NCBI RefSeq assembly: GCF_014200805.1
Contig: NZ_JACHDB010000002.1
Coordinates: 310,001-374,000, forward strand
Direction of reading: 5' to 3'
Origin: Nocardiopsis composta
GTDB taxonomy: Bacteria; Actinomycetota; Actinomycetes; Streptosporangiales; Streptosporangiaceae
Length of the DNA stretch: 64,000 nucleotides
The first letter of the stretch is position 1, and every line of letters starts with the position of its first letter. The notes below the pieces were generated by a model. The model made no database searches. It saw only the letters and a program-made list of their open reading frames with translations, and was not told where the DNA came from. This document shows positions 52,657 to 62,200 of the stretch, one piece after another. Made by a program: the position numbers and the translations under genes.

Positions 52657-53580
52657 GTGGCGGTGAGCGCGGATGTCGAAGAGTTCGAGGCGCAGCGGCC
52701 GAGGCTGTTCGCGATGGCCTACCGGATGCTGGGGTCGGCCAGTGAGGCCGAGGACGCGGTGCAGGACGCCTACCTGCGCTGGCACACCGCGGACCGGAGC
52801 GCGATCGAGACGCCGGCCGCCTGGCTGGCCAAGGTGCTGACCAACCTGTGCGTGAACCGGCTGACCTCGGCCCGCGCCCGGCGGGAGGCCTATGTCGGGC
52901 CGTGGCTGCCGGAGCCGGTGCTCACCGGCGGCGGCGCCGGCGAGCTGGGTCCGCTGGAGACCGCCGAGCAGCGCGAGTCGGTCTCGCTGGCGGTGCTCGT
53001 CCTGCTGGAGCGGCTCACCCCCGCGGAGCGGGCGGTGTTCGTGCTGCGCGAGGCGTTCGGGTACGCCCACGCCGAGGTCGCGGAGATCCTCGAGGTGAGC
53101 GAGGCCGCCTCCCGGAAGCTGCACAGCCGGGCGCGGGCGCGGGTGGAGGAGGGGCGGCCCCGGCGCCGGGCCTCGCAGGAGCGGGCCCGCGAAGTCGCGC
53201 GCTCCATCATCGCGGCCGCCTCGGGCGCGGGCATGGAGGCGCTGGAAGGGCTGCTCGCCGAGGACATCGTGGTGGTCGCGGACGGCGGCGGCGAGGTCAC
53301 CGCGGCGCGCCGCCCCGTCGTCGGACGGGAGCGGGTCCGCCGCTTCCTCGGCGGCCTGCTGCGGATGAGCGAAGAGCAGGGGTACCGGCTCTGGCCCGAG
53401 CCGCTGGAGGTCAACGGCGAGTCGGCCGTCCTGGTGCTCCGGGACGGCGAGCCGTTCGGGGTCTTCGCTGTCGAGGCTGGCGAGCAGGGCGCCACCGCGC
53501 TGCGGAACATGGTCAACCCGGGCAAGATCGCCTTCTTCGTCGAGCAGTGGCGGAGCCGGATCGCCGACCGGGCCCGGTGA
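52657..53580 (+). CDS. ECF sigma factor with SnoaL-like C-terminal domain (ECF41/SigJ type)
   Basis: 307 residues from a GTG (an in-frame ATG at 52639 is possible). Sigma region 2 (EFEAQRPRLFAMAYRMLGSASEAEDAVQDAYLRWHTAD), region 4 (LERLTPAERAVFVLREAFGYAHAEVAEILEVSEAASRKLHSRAR), then a ~110-residue SnoaL-like domain (LLAEDIVVVADGGGEVTAARRPVVGRERVRRFLGGLL, NGESAVLVLRDGEPFGVFAVE). In the ECF41 group this C-terminal domain replaces an anti-sigma factor and tunes activity. The usual partner oxidoreductase/decarboxylase gene is not adjacent. Its target could be the secreted protein gene upstream. Confidence 0.9.
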   Translation: MAVSADVEEFEAQRPRLFAMAYRMLGSASEAEDAVQDAYLRWHTADRSAIETPAAWLAKVLTNLCVNRLTSARARREAYVGPWLPEPVLTGGGAGELGPLETAEQRESVSLAVLVLLERLTPAERAVFVLREAFGYAHAEVAEILEVSEAASRKLHSRARARVEEGRPRRRASQERAREVARSIIAAASGAGMEALEGLLAEDIVVVADGGGEVTAARRPVVGRERVRRFLGGLLRMSEEQGYRLWPEPLEVNGESAVLVLRDGEPFGVFAVEAGEQGATALRNMVNPGKIAFFVEQWRSRIADRAR

Positions 53581-54437
53581 CGCCTGCCGGGTGACCGGGC
53601 GGCGAAGCGGGCGGCCGGTGGTTCGCGGCGCCCGCCCGGGTCCGCCCGGCGTCTCGGCTCCGCGGACGGCGGGAACGGCGCCGGCCACCCGGGGCGGACA
53701 TCTCGGGCGCCGCCCGCCTTTCCCGGCCGCTCGCGCGGGGCGCCGCGGGTGCCGCTTCCCCGGCCGACGTTCCCGGAACGCTCCGCGGGGCGCCGGGGCC
53801 GGTGCGGTGCCGCCCCGTCCGCTCTCCCCGCCCCGCCGCTCCGGGCCGGCCCGCCCAAGGGAGTGCGGACCGGAGCGGGGGCCGGCCCGCTCCCCGTCCC
53901 CGCCGGGCTCGCCGCCGGGGCGGTCCGCGGCGGTGCGGAATATCGGAGCATCCTCCCGTTATCCCGGCGAGATCCCGCATGAGCAGCAAATTCCTAAAGT
54001 TCTTAGTAGTGGAGCGGGGGAGTGGGAGGCGGCGTTCAGGGGGAAACCGGGCATTCTTCTCTAGTGTCTCTTGCTTCCCTGTCTGGCCTGGGGTTTTGCA
54101 GGGTTCCACTGAATTCGTCGGTTTTCCTGAGCGGCGATTGTCGCTTTGCTAGTGTGGGCCATCGAATCGGTGGAACATCGACGGTTCGACCGAAACGCCG
54201 AGTTCCCCGTGCCGATATTCCTATGTGATCGGAGGCTTTAATCCCGCCCGGGGTGAGCGGTGAACCCCAGAAAGGGGCGCCGGGACCGCAGGCCGCGCAG
54301 ACCCCTGAGAAGTCAGGACGAGTCCGACGGCGGAGCCGTGTCGGAGCGCGGGTTCCGGCCGGAGTGCCGGACGCACCGCGCTCCGGCGGCCGGAACCGAG
54401 GTCGTCGTCCGCCCCCACCCGATCAAGGAGACGTGTT
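53581..54437. other. Long intergenic region upstream of the conservon
   Basis: About 860 bp. The first 350 bp are GC-rich without feature. From about 53970 to 54250 the sequence is markedly AT-richer than the rest of the window (for example AAATTCCTAAAGTTCTTAGTAG at 53989-54010), as expected of promoter DNA for the rightward conservon; an extended -10-like TGCTAGTGT lies at 54147-54155. Short open frames around 54253-54685 overlap the start of cvnA and are not supported. Confidence 0.5.
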
Positions 54438-55916
54438 GTGGCACACGCGCCGTCACCGCCAGGTCGCGATGGAAGCCCGTTAGCGCACATGATGACGAAC
54501 GAGAACGCACGCCACCGGCAGCCCGGAAGATTCCGGCGAATGATGTCCCGGATCGGTCTCGCCCGCCGGAGCCCGGAGACCGCCCCCCGACCCCCCGGCC
54601 CCCAGGAGCAGGAGCCCGCGCCGGTACCGGCGCCCGCCCCGCACACTCCCGAGGGGTACGGACAGGACCCCTACCGGCCGGGTGAGCACGCCGCGCCGCC
54701 CGGCGCCGACCCGCATGCCGGAGCGCCTCCGGAGGGGGCCCGGCACGCGCCGCCGGCACCCCCGGCGCCCTCGCCCTACGCCCGTCCGCAGTCCCCGCCG
54801 CATCGGTCCGCGCAGCCGGAGCCGCTGGGCGCCGCGCCCGCCGCGCAGCACGCCGGCGGTGCGTCCGACGGCGAGAGCGCGCGCCGCCAGGACCGGGTGC
54901 TGATGACCGACGTCGTGGCCGGAATGGCCATGCGCGACCTCAACCTGGTCGACGCCCTGCTGGGCACGGTCGAGGAGCTGGAGGACAGCGCGGACGACCC
55001 GGCCCTGATGGACAAGCTCTTCGAGATCGACAACCTGGCCACCCGGATGCGGCGGCACAGTGAGAACCTGCTGCTGCTCACCGAGCAGAGCGCCACCGAC
55101 CCGGACGAGGAGCCGGTCCCGGTGCTCGACGTGGCCCGGGCGGCGATCTCCGAGATCAAGGACTACGCCCGGATCCAGGTGGGCCGGCTGCCCAACGGAT
55201 ACGTGCTCGGCACCGCGGCCGACGACATCAGCCACCTCCTGGCCGAGCTGCTGGACAACGCCACCGAGCACTCCCCGGAGCACGCCCAGGTGGTGATCAG
55301 CGCCCAGCCGATGGCCGACGGCGGCCTGCTCTACGTGGTGGAGGACGAGGGGATCGGCATCCCCCGGGAGGAGATCGCCGACCTCAACGCCCGGCTCAGC
55401 GGCCCGCCGGTGCTCGACCAGCGCGCGCTGCGGCACATGGGGCTCTACGTGGCCAGCCGGATCGCCTACCGGCACGGGCTGACCGTGCAACTGGAGGCGC
55501 GGGCCTTCCGCGGGGTGAGCGCCTATGCGGTGGTCCCCGCCCGGCTGCTCACCGACCGGGGGCCGCGGCCGGAGCGCGGGCGCGGCATGTCCGCCAGCCG
55601 GAACACCCCGTCGCTGCCGCCCAAGCCGGTGCCGCCGCCGGCGCCCTCCGTGCCGCCTCCCTCGACGCCGGTCTCCCCGGGGTCGGCGGTCACCGCGGCG
55701 GGGCTGCCCCGGCGCAGCGCCCACCGGGATCCGGCGAAGGCGGCCCTGCTCGCCCAGATCAGCCAGGACCTGGCCGCGGGGGACGAGGGCCGGTCGCCCG
55801 GCCGGGACCCCGACCCGGGTGCGAACGGCTCGGTCGAGGACCGCGCCGCCATGATCCGCGACGAGCTCGGCGGCTTCCTCGAGGGCGAGCGGGCCGCCGG
55901 CCGGGAGTTCGAGTGA
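54438..55916 (+). CDS. cvnA: Conservon CvnA-like ATP-binding sensor protein (short form)
   Basis: 492 residues from a GTG with AAGGAG 7 bp upstream. A Pro/Ala-rich N-terminus (~residues 40-145) is followed by a dimerisation-like helix pair (VLMTDVVAGMAMRDLNLVDALLGTVEELE ... FEIDNLATRMRRHSENLLLLT) and a HATPase domain (LLAELLDNATEHSPE, VEDEGIGIPREEIADLNARL, HMGLYVASRIAYRHGLTVQL); a Pro-rich tail ends it. Full-length CvnA proteins carry an extracellular sensor and membrane helices, which are missing here. It begins a complete cvnA-B-C-D set, so the complex is probably functional but cytoplasmic. Confidence 0.87.
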   Translation: MAHAPSPPGRDGSPLAHMMTNENARHRQPGRFRRMMSRIGLARRSPETAPRPPGPQEQEPAPVPAPAPHTPEGYGQDPYRPGEHAAPPGADPHAGAPPEGARHAPPAPPAPSPYARPQSPPHRSAQPEPLGAAPAAQHAGGASDGESARRQDRVLMTDVVAGMAMRDLNLVDALLGTVEELEDSADDPALMDKLFEIDNLATRMRRHSENLLLLTEQSATDPDEEPVPVLDVARAAISEIKDYARIQVGRLPNGYVLGTAADDISHLLAELLDNATEHSPEHAQVVISAQPMADGGLLYVVEDEGIGIPREEIADLNARLSGPPVLDQRALRHMGLYVASRIAYRHGLTVQLEARAFRGVSAYAVVPARLLTDRGPRPERGRGMSASRNTPSLPPKPVPPPAPSVPPPSTPVSPGSAVTAAGLPRRSAHRDPAKAALLAQISQDLAAGDEGRSPGRDPDPGANGSVEDRAAMIRDELGGFLEGERAAGREFE

Positions 55917-56022
55917 AGGGGCGGGCGTCAGCAGGGCACGCGCCGCCCCGGGCTCCGGCCCCCGGCGGTCCGTCCGCGCAGGACTTCCCCCACACCACGG
56001 CTAGCAAGAGGCTGGTGCATCC

Positions 56023-56448
56023 ATGAACGAGCAGTTGAATGTGACCGCCGATGATTTCTCCTGGCTCGTCTCCAATTTCGTCCGGGACGTGCACGGAGCC
56101 GAGCACGCGATCGTCGTGTCATCGGACGGGTTGCTGCTGACCGCCTCCCGGGACTTCCCCGAGGAGCACGCCGAGCAGCTCGCGGCCATCGCCAGCGGCC
56201 TGCAGAGCCTCGCGCTGGGCGGCGCGAAGCTGTTCGGCAAGGGCGAGTGCCAGTCGCTCATCATCCGGATGCGCCAGGGGCACCTCATCGTCATGGCGAT
56301 CAGCGACGGGTCCTCCCTGGCCGTGCTGAGCGACAAGCGGGCCGACATGAAGGTCGTCGCCTATGAGATGACACGCCTGGTGGAGCGGGTCGCGCACGCT
56401 CTCACCCCGCAGCTGCGGTCCGAACTGCGCGAGGTGATCGGGAAGTGA
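56023..56448 (+). CDS. cvnB: Conservon CvnB, roadblock/LC7 domain protein
   Basis: 141 residues: VTADDFSWLVSNFVRDVHGAEHAIVVSSDGLLLTASRDFPEEHAEQLAAIASGLQSLALG, then LIIRMRQGHLIVMAISDGSSLAVLSDKRADMKVVAYEMTRLVERV. Roadblock/LC7 proteins act as regulators or scaffolds for small GTPases such as CvnD. Second gene of the conservon, 106 bp after cvnA. Confidence 0.95.
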   Translation: MNEQLNVTADDFSWLVSNFVRDVHGAEHAIVVSSDGLLLTASRDFPEEHAEQLAAIASGLQSLALGGAKLFGKGECQSLIIRMRQGHLIVMAISDGSSLAVLSDKRADMKVVAYEMTRLVERVAHALTPQLRSELREVIGK

Positions 56449-56556
56449 ACCCGCGGTCCGCCGTCCCGCTCCGGACCGGGCCGCTCGAGCCGATCGGATC
56501 GTCCGGGCCGTTCAGCCCAGCCGAGTCATCCGGGCCATCCGGTTCACCACGGCCAT

Positions 56557-56602
56557 CCGGATCATCCCGGTCGCCCGGATCATCCCGGTCACCCGGATCA
56601 TG
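56557..56602 (+). repeat. 18-bp tandem repeats between cvnB and cvnC
   Basis: Units CCGGATCATCCCGGTCGC (56557-56574), a copy with one change (56575-56592) and a partial third (56593-56602), immediately before the ribosome-binding region of cvnC. Shorter related motifs (CATCCGG) precede them from 56528. They could form alternating stems near the translation start or be neutral expansion. Confidence 0.7.
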
Positions 56603-56619
56603 AAGAGGACGCCACAGTT

Positions 56620-56982
56620 ATGAGCAACCGCAGGCGCAGGAGCAGCACGCGTATCCGGTCCTTCACCTTCACCGGTGGGCGGACCCGGTCGCGGCACCCG
56701 CTCATGGTGCAGACCCTGGTCTCCACGGCGGACCCGGGCCACGACCCGCCCGAGAACCTGATGCCGGAGTCCCAGGACATCTACCTGCTGTGCCGCGAGA
56801 CGCGCTCCGTCGCCGAGGTCTCCGCCGAGTTGAAGATCCCGCTGGGGGTCACCCAGGTGCTGCTCAGCGACCTGGCCGAGCTGGGCCTCGTCTACATCCA
56901 CCCGACCATCACGGGTAACAGCCCGTCGGAAAACCAGGTTCTGGAGAGGGCTCTTCGTGGTCTCGAACGACTTTTCCAGTGA
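56620..56982 (+). CDS. cvnC: Conservon CvnC, DUF742 protein
   Basis: 120 residues with the DUF742 pattern: TFTGGRTRSRHPLMVQTLVSTA, QDIYLLCRETRSVAEVSAELKIPLGVTQVLLSDLAELGLVYIHP and C-terminal LERALRGLERL. The C-terminal half has a winged-helix-like shape. Always found between CvnB and CvnD; role in the complex is not defined. Its 3' end overlaps cvnD by 26 bp. Confidence 0.95.
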   Translation: MSNRRRRSSTRIRSFTFTGGRTRSRHPLMVQTLVSTADPGHDPPENLMPESQDIYLLCRETRSVAEVSAELKIPLGVTQVLLSDLAELGLVYIHPTITGNSPSENQVLERALRGLERLFQ

Positions 56983-57553
56983 CGCACAGACGAAGATGTC
57001 GACCAAGATCGTCGTCGCCGGCGGCTTCGGCGCCGGGAAGACGACCCTGGTCGGCGCCGTCAGCGAGATCCCGCCGGTGACCACCGAGGCGGTGATGACC
57101 GAGGCCAGCGTCCCGCACGACGACACCAGCGTGACGCCGACCAAGGTCACCACCACCGTGGCCATGGACTTCGGCCGTATCACCGTGGATCAGCAGCTGG
57201 TCATGTACATGTTCGGCACCCCGGGGCAGTCCCGGTTCTGGTTCATGTGGGACGACCTGATCCGCGGTGCGGTGGGCGCCGTGGTCGTGGTCGACTGCCG
57301 GCGGCTCGCGGACAGCTTCGACGCGGTCGACTACTTCGAAACGAACCGGAGGATCCCCTACATCGTCGCGCTGAACCGGTTCGACGGCCGGCTGGAGTAC
57401 ACCTCCGAGCAGGTCCGCGAGGCGCTGGAGATCGGTGCGACGGTGCCGATCATCGACTTCGACGCCCGGGACCGCGCCTCCGGCGGCACGGTGCTCAAGA
57501 CGCTGCTCCGCTACTCCCTGCAGGCCGGGGCCGAGGCCGAGCCGGTCGGCTGA
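56957..57553 (+). CDS. cvnD: Conservon CvnD, GTP-binding protein
   Basis: 198 residues from a GTG with GGAGAGGG upstream. Ras-like GTPase motifs: Walker A GGFGAGKTTLVGAVSE, switch region VTTTVAMDFGRI, MFGTPGQSRFWFMWDDL (G3 as GTPGQ) and LNRFDG in place of NKxD. CvnD is the GTPase output of the conservon, a G-protein-like signalling set known in actinomycetes to affect development and secondary metabolism. The downstream flavoprotein gene follows by 85 bp. Confidence 0.95.
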   Translation: MVSNDFSSDAQTKMSTKIVVAGGFGAGKTTLVGAVSEIPPVTTEAVMTEASVPHDDTSVTPTKVTTTVAMDFGRITVDQQLVMYMFGTPGQSRFWFMWDDLIRGAVGAVVVVDCRRLADSFDAVDYFETNRRIPYIVALNRFDGRLEYTSEQVREALEIGATVPIIDFDARDRASGGTVLKTLLRYSLQAGAEAEPVG

Positions 57554-57638
57554 CGGCGGTCCGGGCCGGCGTGCCGCCCCGCCGAGCCGGCGGCGCGGGC
57601 GCCGGGCCCGCCCACCTTTCGAGAAGGAAACACTTCAG

Positions 57639-58892
57639 ATGCGCAAGATCCTCATCGTAGGGGCGGGGCACTCGGGTCTCCAGCTCGCCCACGGCCTGCT
57701 GAACAACGGCTACGACGTCACCGTGATCACCGGCCAGACCTCCATCGAGATCCGCACCGGCCGGCCCGCCATCACCCAGCTCACCATGCCCACCGCCCTG
57801 GAGCTCGAACGCGAGCTGCACCTGGACTTCTGGAGCGCCCAGGCGCCCAGGATCGAGAAGTTCAAGATCGGGCTGTTCCCTCCGGGGATGCCGCCGACCA
57901 TCATGCCGAGCAGCTTCGAGAACGGCGGCTACGGCATCGCGATCGACCGCCGGGTGAAGATCGCCGACTGGCTGGAGTACTTCGAGGACTGCGGCGGTAA
58001 GGTGGTCATCCACGGGGTGACCGTCAGCGACCTCGACTACTTCTCGCGCATGTTCGACCTCATCGTCGTCGCGGTGGGCCACGGCGAGCTGGGCGCGCTG
58101 TTCGACCACGACACCAGCCGGTTCAGCGCGGCGCGCAAGCGGGCGCTGGCCCAGGCCAACATCTTCGACGTCGCGCTCGACCCGGGAGAGAAGGAGAGCG
58201 TGGGCTGGGCCGGAACCGCCCCCGAGCTGGGCTGCTTCTTCCTGGTCCCGTTCCTCACCCGTGAGGGGCCCTGCCACGCGCTGTTCATGAGCGACCGGCC
58301 GGGCGGCTCGATGGGCGCCTGGCCGGCCCGGCCGCGCCCGGACGACCAGTTCGCCTGGATGCAGGAGCTGCTCCGCAAGTACGCGCCGCCCTACTACGAG
58401 CGGGTGAAGGACGCCGAACTGGTCGACGGGCGGAGCACCATCGCCGGAATGCTCCAGCCGCAGGTGCGCAACCCGGTCGGCGTGCTGCCCTCCGGAGGGC
58501 TGGTTCTGGGCATCTCCGACGTGGTCATCTCGATGGACCCTTACGTCCTGCAGGGATGGAACCACTCCGCACGGTGCGCGAAGAGCTACCTGGAGAGCAT
58601 TCTCGCGCACGGCGACAAACCGTTCGACCGGGACTTCCTGGAACGCACCTTCGAGGAGTTCTGGGAGTACGGGCACACCGCGCAGCACTGGTCGGAATGG
58701 GTTTCCACGATGTGGGAGCAGCAGATGCCGGACTGGGTGCAGGAGATCTTCGCTCTGATGGCGGAGGTACCCGGTGCCGGAGACCGGCTGCTCAAGGGGT
58801 GGAATTACCCTCCCGACTTCTTCACCTGGCTCTACGACGAGCAGGGCGGAAAGAAGTGGTTGGAAGAACTGAGGGCGGCCCGCGGCCGCTGA
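57639..58892 (+). CDS. Styrene monooxygenase-like FAD-dependent oxidoreductase
   Basis: 417 residues, the size of styrene monooxygenase oxygenase subunit StyA. Rossmann GxGxxG at ILIVGAGHSGLQLAHGLLNNGYDVTVITGQ, then IRTGRPAITQLTMPTALELERELHLDFW (StyA-like FAD region), IDRRVKIADWLEYFEDCGGKVV and ISDVVISMDPYVLQGWNHSARCAKSY. StyA enzymes epoxidise aromatic olefins using FADH2 from a partner reductase; none is encoded here. GAGAAGG precedes the ATG. It directly follows cvnD, so it is probably an output of, or expressed with, the conservon. The substrate is unknown. Confidence 0.85.
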   Translation: MRKILIVGAGHSGLQLAHGLLNNGYDVTVITGQTSIEIRTGRPAITQLTMPTALELERELHLDFWSAQAPRIEKFKIGLFPPGMPPTIMPSSFENGGYGIAIDRRVKIADWLEYFEDCGGKVVIHGVTVSDLDYFSRMFDLIVVAVGHGELGALFDHDTSRFSAARKRALAQANIFDVALDPGEKESVGWAGTAPELGCFFLVPFLTREGPCHALFMSDRPGGSMGAWPARPRPDDQFAWMQELLRKYAPPYYERVKDAELVDGRSTIAGMLQPQVRNPVGVLPSGGLVLGISDVVISMDPYVLQGWNHSARCAKSYLESILAHGDKPFDRDFLERTFEEFWEYGHTAQHWSEWVSTMWEQQMPDWVQEIFALMAEVPGAGDRLLKGWNYPPDFFTWLYDEQGGKKWLEELRAARGR

Positions 58893-59264
58893 CCGCGCGC
58901 CGGGAACGCCCGCCGCAGGCGGCGTGCAGGGCGCAGTGCACAGGCAACACGCGCAACACGGGCAACACGGGACCCGGATGTCGAAACGGTCGACATCCGG
59001 GTCCTCTTTCGTCTCCTGTTCCAAACGGGTGACTTGCGGAATCTCGTGTTGTTCATGTCCATGCGGGAAGAAGGCGGTGGTCCGAAACGAACTTGCATAT
59101 TGCCGTGCTTATGCATGGGAGTTAGGATCGCCGCACGTCGTCACGAGGGGGGTCAATTGTGCCGGTTCATGTCGAATGGGCTTTTTGACGGGTCGCTTTC
59201 CCGATTCTCTCTCGCCTTGAACGGCTGATCAGCGACGGACGGCGCGATCCTGGAGTGGTTCCCG
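58893..59264. other. Intergenic region between flavoprotein and PKS genes
   Basis: 370 bp holding the terminator at 58971-59003, three copies of GCAACACG just before it (58943-58970), and an AT-richer stretch (59080-59230) that should carry the PKS promoter. The small open frames here are Cys-rich by chance and lack ribosome-binding sites. Confidence 0.55.
58971..59008 (+). terminator. Intrinsic terminator closing the conservon unit
   Basis: A 14-bp perfect stem (GACCCGGATGTCGA at 58971-58984 with 58990-59003), loop AACGG, followed by CTCTTTC. It starts 79 bp after the flavoprotein stop and separates the conservon from the PKS gene. Confidence 0.8.
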
Positions 59265-62200
59265 ATGCGGTCGACGGTTCGGCTCTCCGATGTCCACCTC
59301 GACGAGGCGATCGCCGTGATCGGCGTGGCGTGCCGCTTCCCCGGGGCACCGGGGCCGGGAGCGTTCCGCAGACTTCTCGCCGCCGGCGGGAGCGCCGTCA
59401 CCGGCGTCCCGGACGACCGGCTCTTCGCCGGCGACCCGGCCGCCGGCCCGGCCGGCCGGCACGGGGCGTTCATCGACGGGGCCGACCGGTTCGACGCGGA
59501 CCTGTTCGGCTTCTCCCCGCGCGAGGCCGCCGAGACCGACCCGCGCCAGCGCCTCATGCTGGAGCTCGGCAGGGAGGTCCTGGAGGACGCCCGGATCCCG
59601 GCCGACGCGCTGCGCTCCACCTCCACCGGGGTGTTCATCGGGGCCTCCGGCGACGACTACGCACTGCTCCGGCAGACCCGCGGCGGCCCACCGGCCCACC
59701 ACACCATGACCGGCCTGCACCGCGGCATGATCGCCAACCGGCTCTCCTACACGCTGGGCGCGCACGGCCCCAGCGTGGTGGTGGACACCGGCCAGTCGTC
59801 CTCGCTGGCCGCGGTGGTCCAGGCGGTGCAGAGCCTGCGCACCGGGGGCTGCGGCGCGGCGATCGCGGGCGGGGTCCACCTCAACCTCGCGCCGCACAGC
59901 GCCGCGGCCGAGGCCGGGTTCGGCGGGCTCTCCCCGGACGGCCGCTGCTTCACCTTCGACGCGCGGGCCAACGGGTACGTGCGCGGCGAGGGCGGCGGCG
60001 CGGTGCTGCTCAAGCGGCTGCCCGACGCACTGGCCGACGGCGACCGGGTGCACGCGCTGATCCTCGGCGGCGCGGTCACCGGGGACGGCGCCACCCCCGC
60101 GCCGGCCTTCCCCGGCCGGGAGGGGCAGGAGCGCGCGCTCCGCGCCGCCTGCGCCGACGCCCGGATCGAGCCCGGGCGGCTGGACTACGTCGAGCTGCAC
60201 GGCACCGGAACCCCGGTCGGCGACCCGGTCGAGGCGGCCGCGCTGGGCGCGGTGCACGGCGGCGCCCGCCCGCCCGGCCGGCCGCTGCCGGTCGGCTCGG
60301 TGAAGACCAACATCGGCCACCTCTCCGCGGCGGCGGGCATCGCGGGCCTGATCAAGACGGTGCTGGGGCTCTCCGCCGGGGAGCTGGTGCCCAGTCTGAA
60401 CTTCACCGCCCCGCGCCCGGATGTCCCGCTGGACCGGCTCGGCCTGCAGGTCCAGACCGGAACCGCCCCCTGGCCGTCCGACGGGCATCCGCTGGCGGGC
60501 GTCTCCTCCTTCGGCATGGGCGGCACCGACTGCCACGTGGTGCTGGCCGCACCGCCGCCCGCCGAACCGCCCGCGGCGCGCCCGCGGCCGGCCGGCCGGC
60601 GGCTGTGCTGGCTGGTCTCCGCGGCCTCCGCGGACGCGCTGCGCGCGCAGTGCGCCCGCCTCCGCGCGCACGTCGAGGGGGATCCGGCGGCCGACCCGGC
60701 CGACCTCGCGCACTCCCTGGCCACCACCCGGGAGCGGCTGCCCTACCGGGTCCGGGTGTACGGGACCGGCCTGGACGAGCTGCTCCGCGGACTGGCCGCG
60801 GCCGAACGCGGCGAGGAGCCCGCCGGCGTCGTGCGCACCGGCCCGGACCGCCCCGGCAGGGCGGAGCCCGCCGGGCCCGGGCCGGTCCCCGGGGCGCGCA
60901 CGGTCGACCTGCCCGGCTACGCCTTCCAGCGGCGCCGGCACTGGTTCGCCGAGCGGGACGGCGCGGACGCGCCGGCGCCGGCCGCCCCGGCCGCGGCGGA
61001 GTCCGGCACCACCGCCGCCCGCACCGCCCCGCGGCCGCCGGCCGGCGACGCACTGGACCTGGTCCGCCGGCACGCGGCCGAGGTGCTCGGCCACCCCGGA
61101 CCCGAGCAGGTCCGCTCCGAGCGGACCTTCCGCGACCTGGGGTTCGACTCGGTGATGGGAACGGAGCTGCGCACCCGGCTGGAGCGGGCCACCGGGCGGC
61201 CGCTGCCCGCCGGCCTGGTCTACGACCACCCGACACCGGCGCGGCTCGCCCGCTTCCTGGAGCACGGCCCGGAGGGCGGGCGGGAGGCCGCGGAGGCGCC
61301 GCCGGCCCCGGGCGGGCCCGCCGAGCCGGTCGCGATCGTCGCGATGGCCTGCCGGCTGCCCGGCGGGGCGGACGGCCCCGAGGCGCTGTGGCGGCTGCTG
61401 GCGGAGGGGGCGGACACCGTCTCCGGGTTCCCGGTGGACCGGGGCTGGGACGGCGGCTCCGACGGGGTGCGGCGGGGCGGATTCCTGCACGACGCGGCCG
61501 ACTTCGACGCCGGCCTCTTCGGGATCTCCCCGCGGGAGGCGGCGGCCATGGACCCCCAGCAGCGGATCCTGCTGGAGCTGGCCTGGGAGGCCGCCGAGCG
61601 CGCCGGCATCGCCCCCGACCGGCTCGCCGGCACCCGCACCGGGGTCTTCGTCGGCGCCACCGCCTCCGGCTACGGCCAACCGGGGTCGTTCCGGCGGGAG
61701 GGCCACGAGGGCTACCTGATGACCGGGGCGGCGCCGAGCGTCGCCTCCGGCCGGATCGCCTACGCACTCGGGCTCGGCGGGCCCGCCCTGACCGTGGACA
61801 CCGCCTGCTCCTCCTCGCTGGTCGCGGTGGACCGGGCGGTCCGCTCGCTGCAGCGCGGAGAGTGCTCGGCGGCGCTGGCCGGCGGGGTGTGCGTGCTGGC
61901 CACCCCGGAGATGTTCACCGAGTTCGGCGCGCAGGGCGGCCTGGCCCCGGACGGCCGGTGCAAGCCGTTCGCCGCCGCGGCGGACGGCACCGCCTGGGCC
62001 GAGGGCGCGGGCCTGCTGTTCTTGGAGCGGCTGAGCGACGCGCGGCGCAATGGGCGTCCGGTGCTGGCGGTGGTGCGGGGTTCGGCGGTCAATTCCGACG
62101 GGGCGTCCAACGGGTTGACGGCGCCGAGCGGGCCGGCGCAGCAGGCGGTGATCCGGGCGGCGCTGGCCGATGCAGGGCTGGAGCCGGGTGAGGTCGATGC

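Noticed and set aside
58943-58971. Triple GCAACACG repeat as a regulatory site
   Set aside because: It lies downstream of a stop and before a terminator; no promoter near it and no recurrence elsewhere that I can see.
58924-59228. Cys-rich small ORFs before the PKS gene
   Set aside because: They run through the terminator stem and promoter-like DNA and lack ribosome-binding sites.
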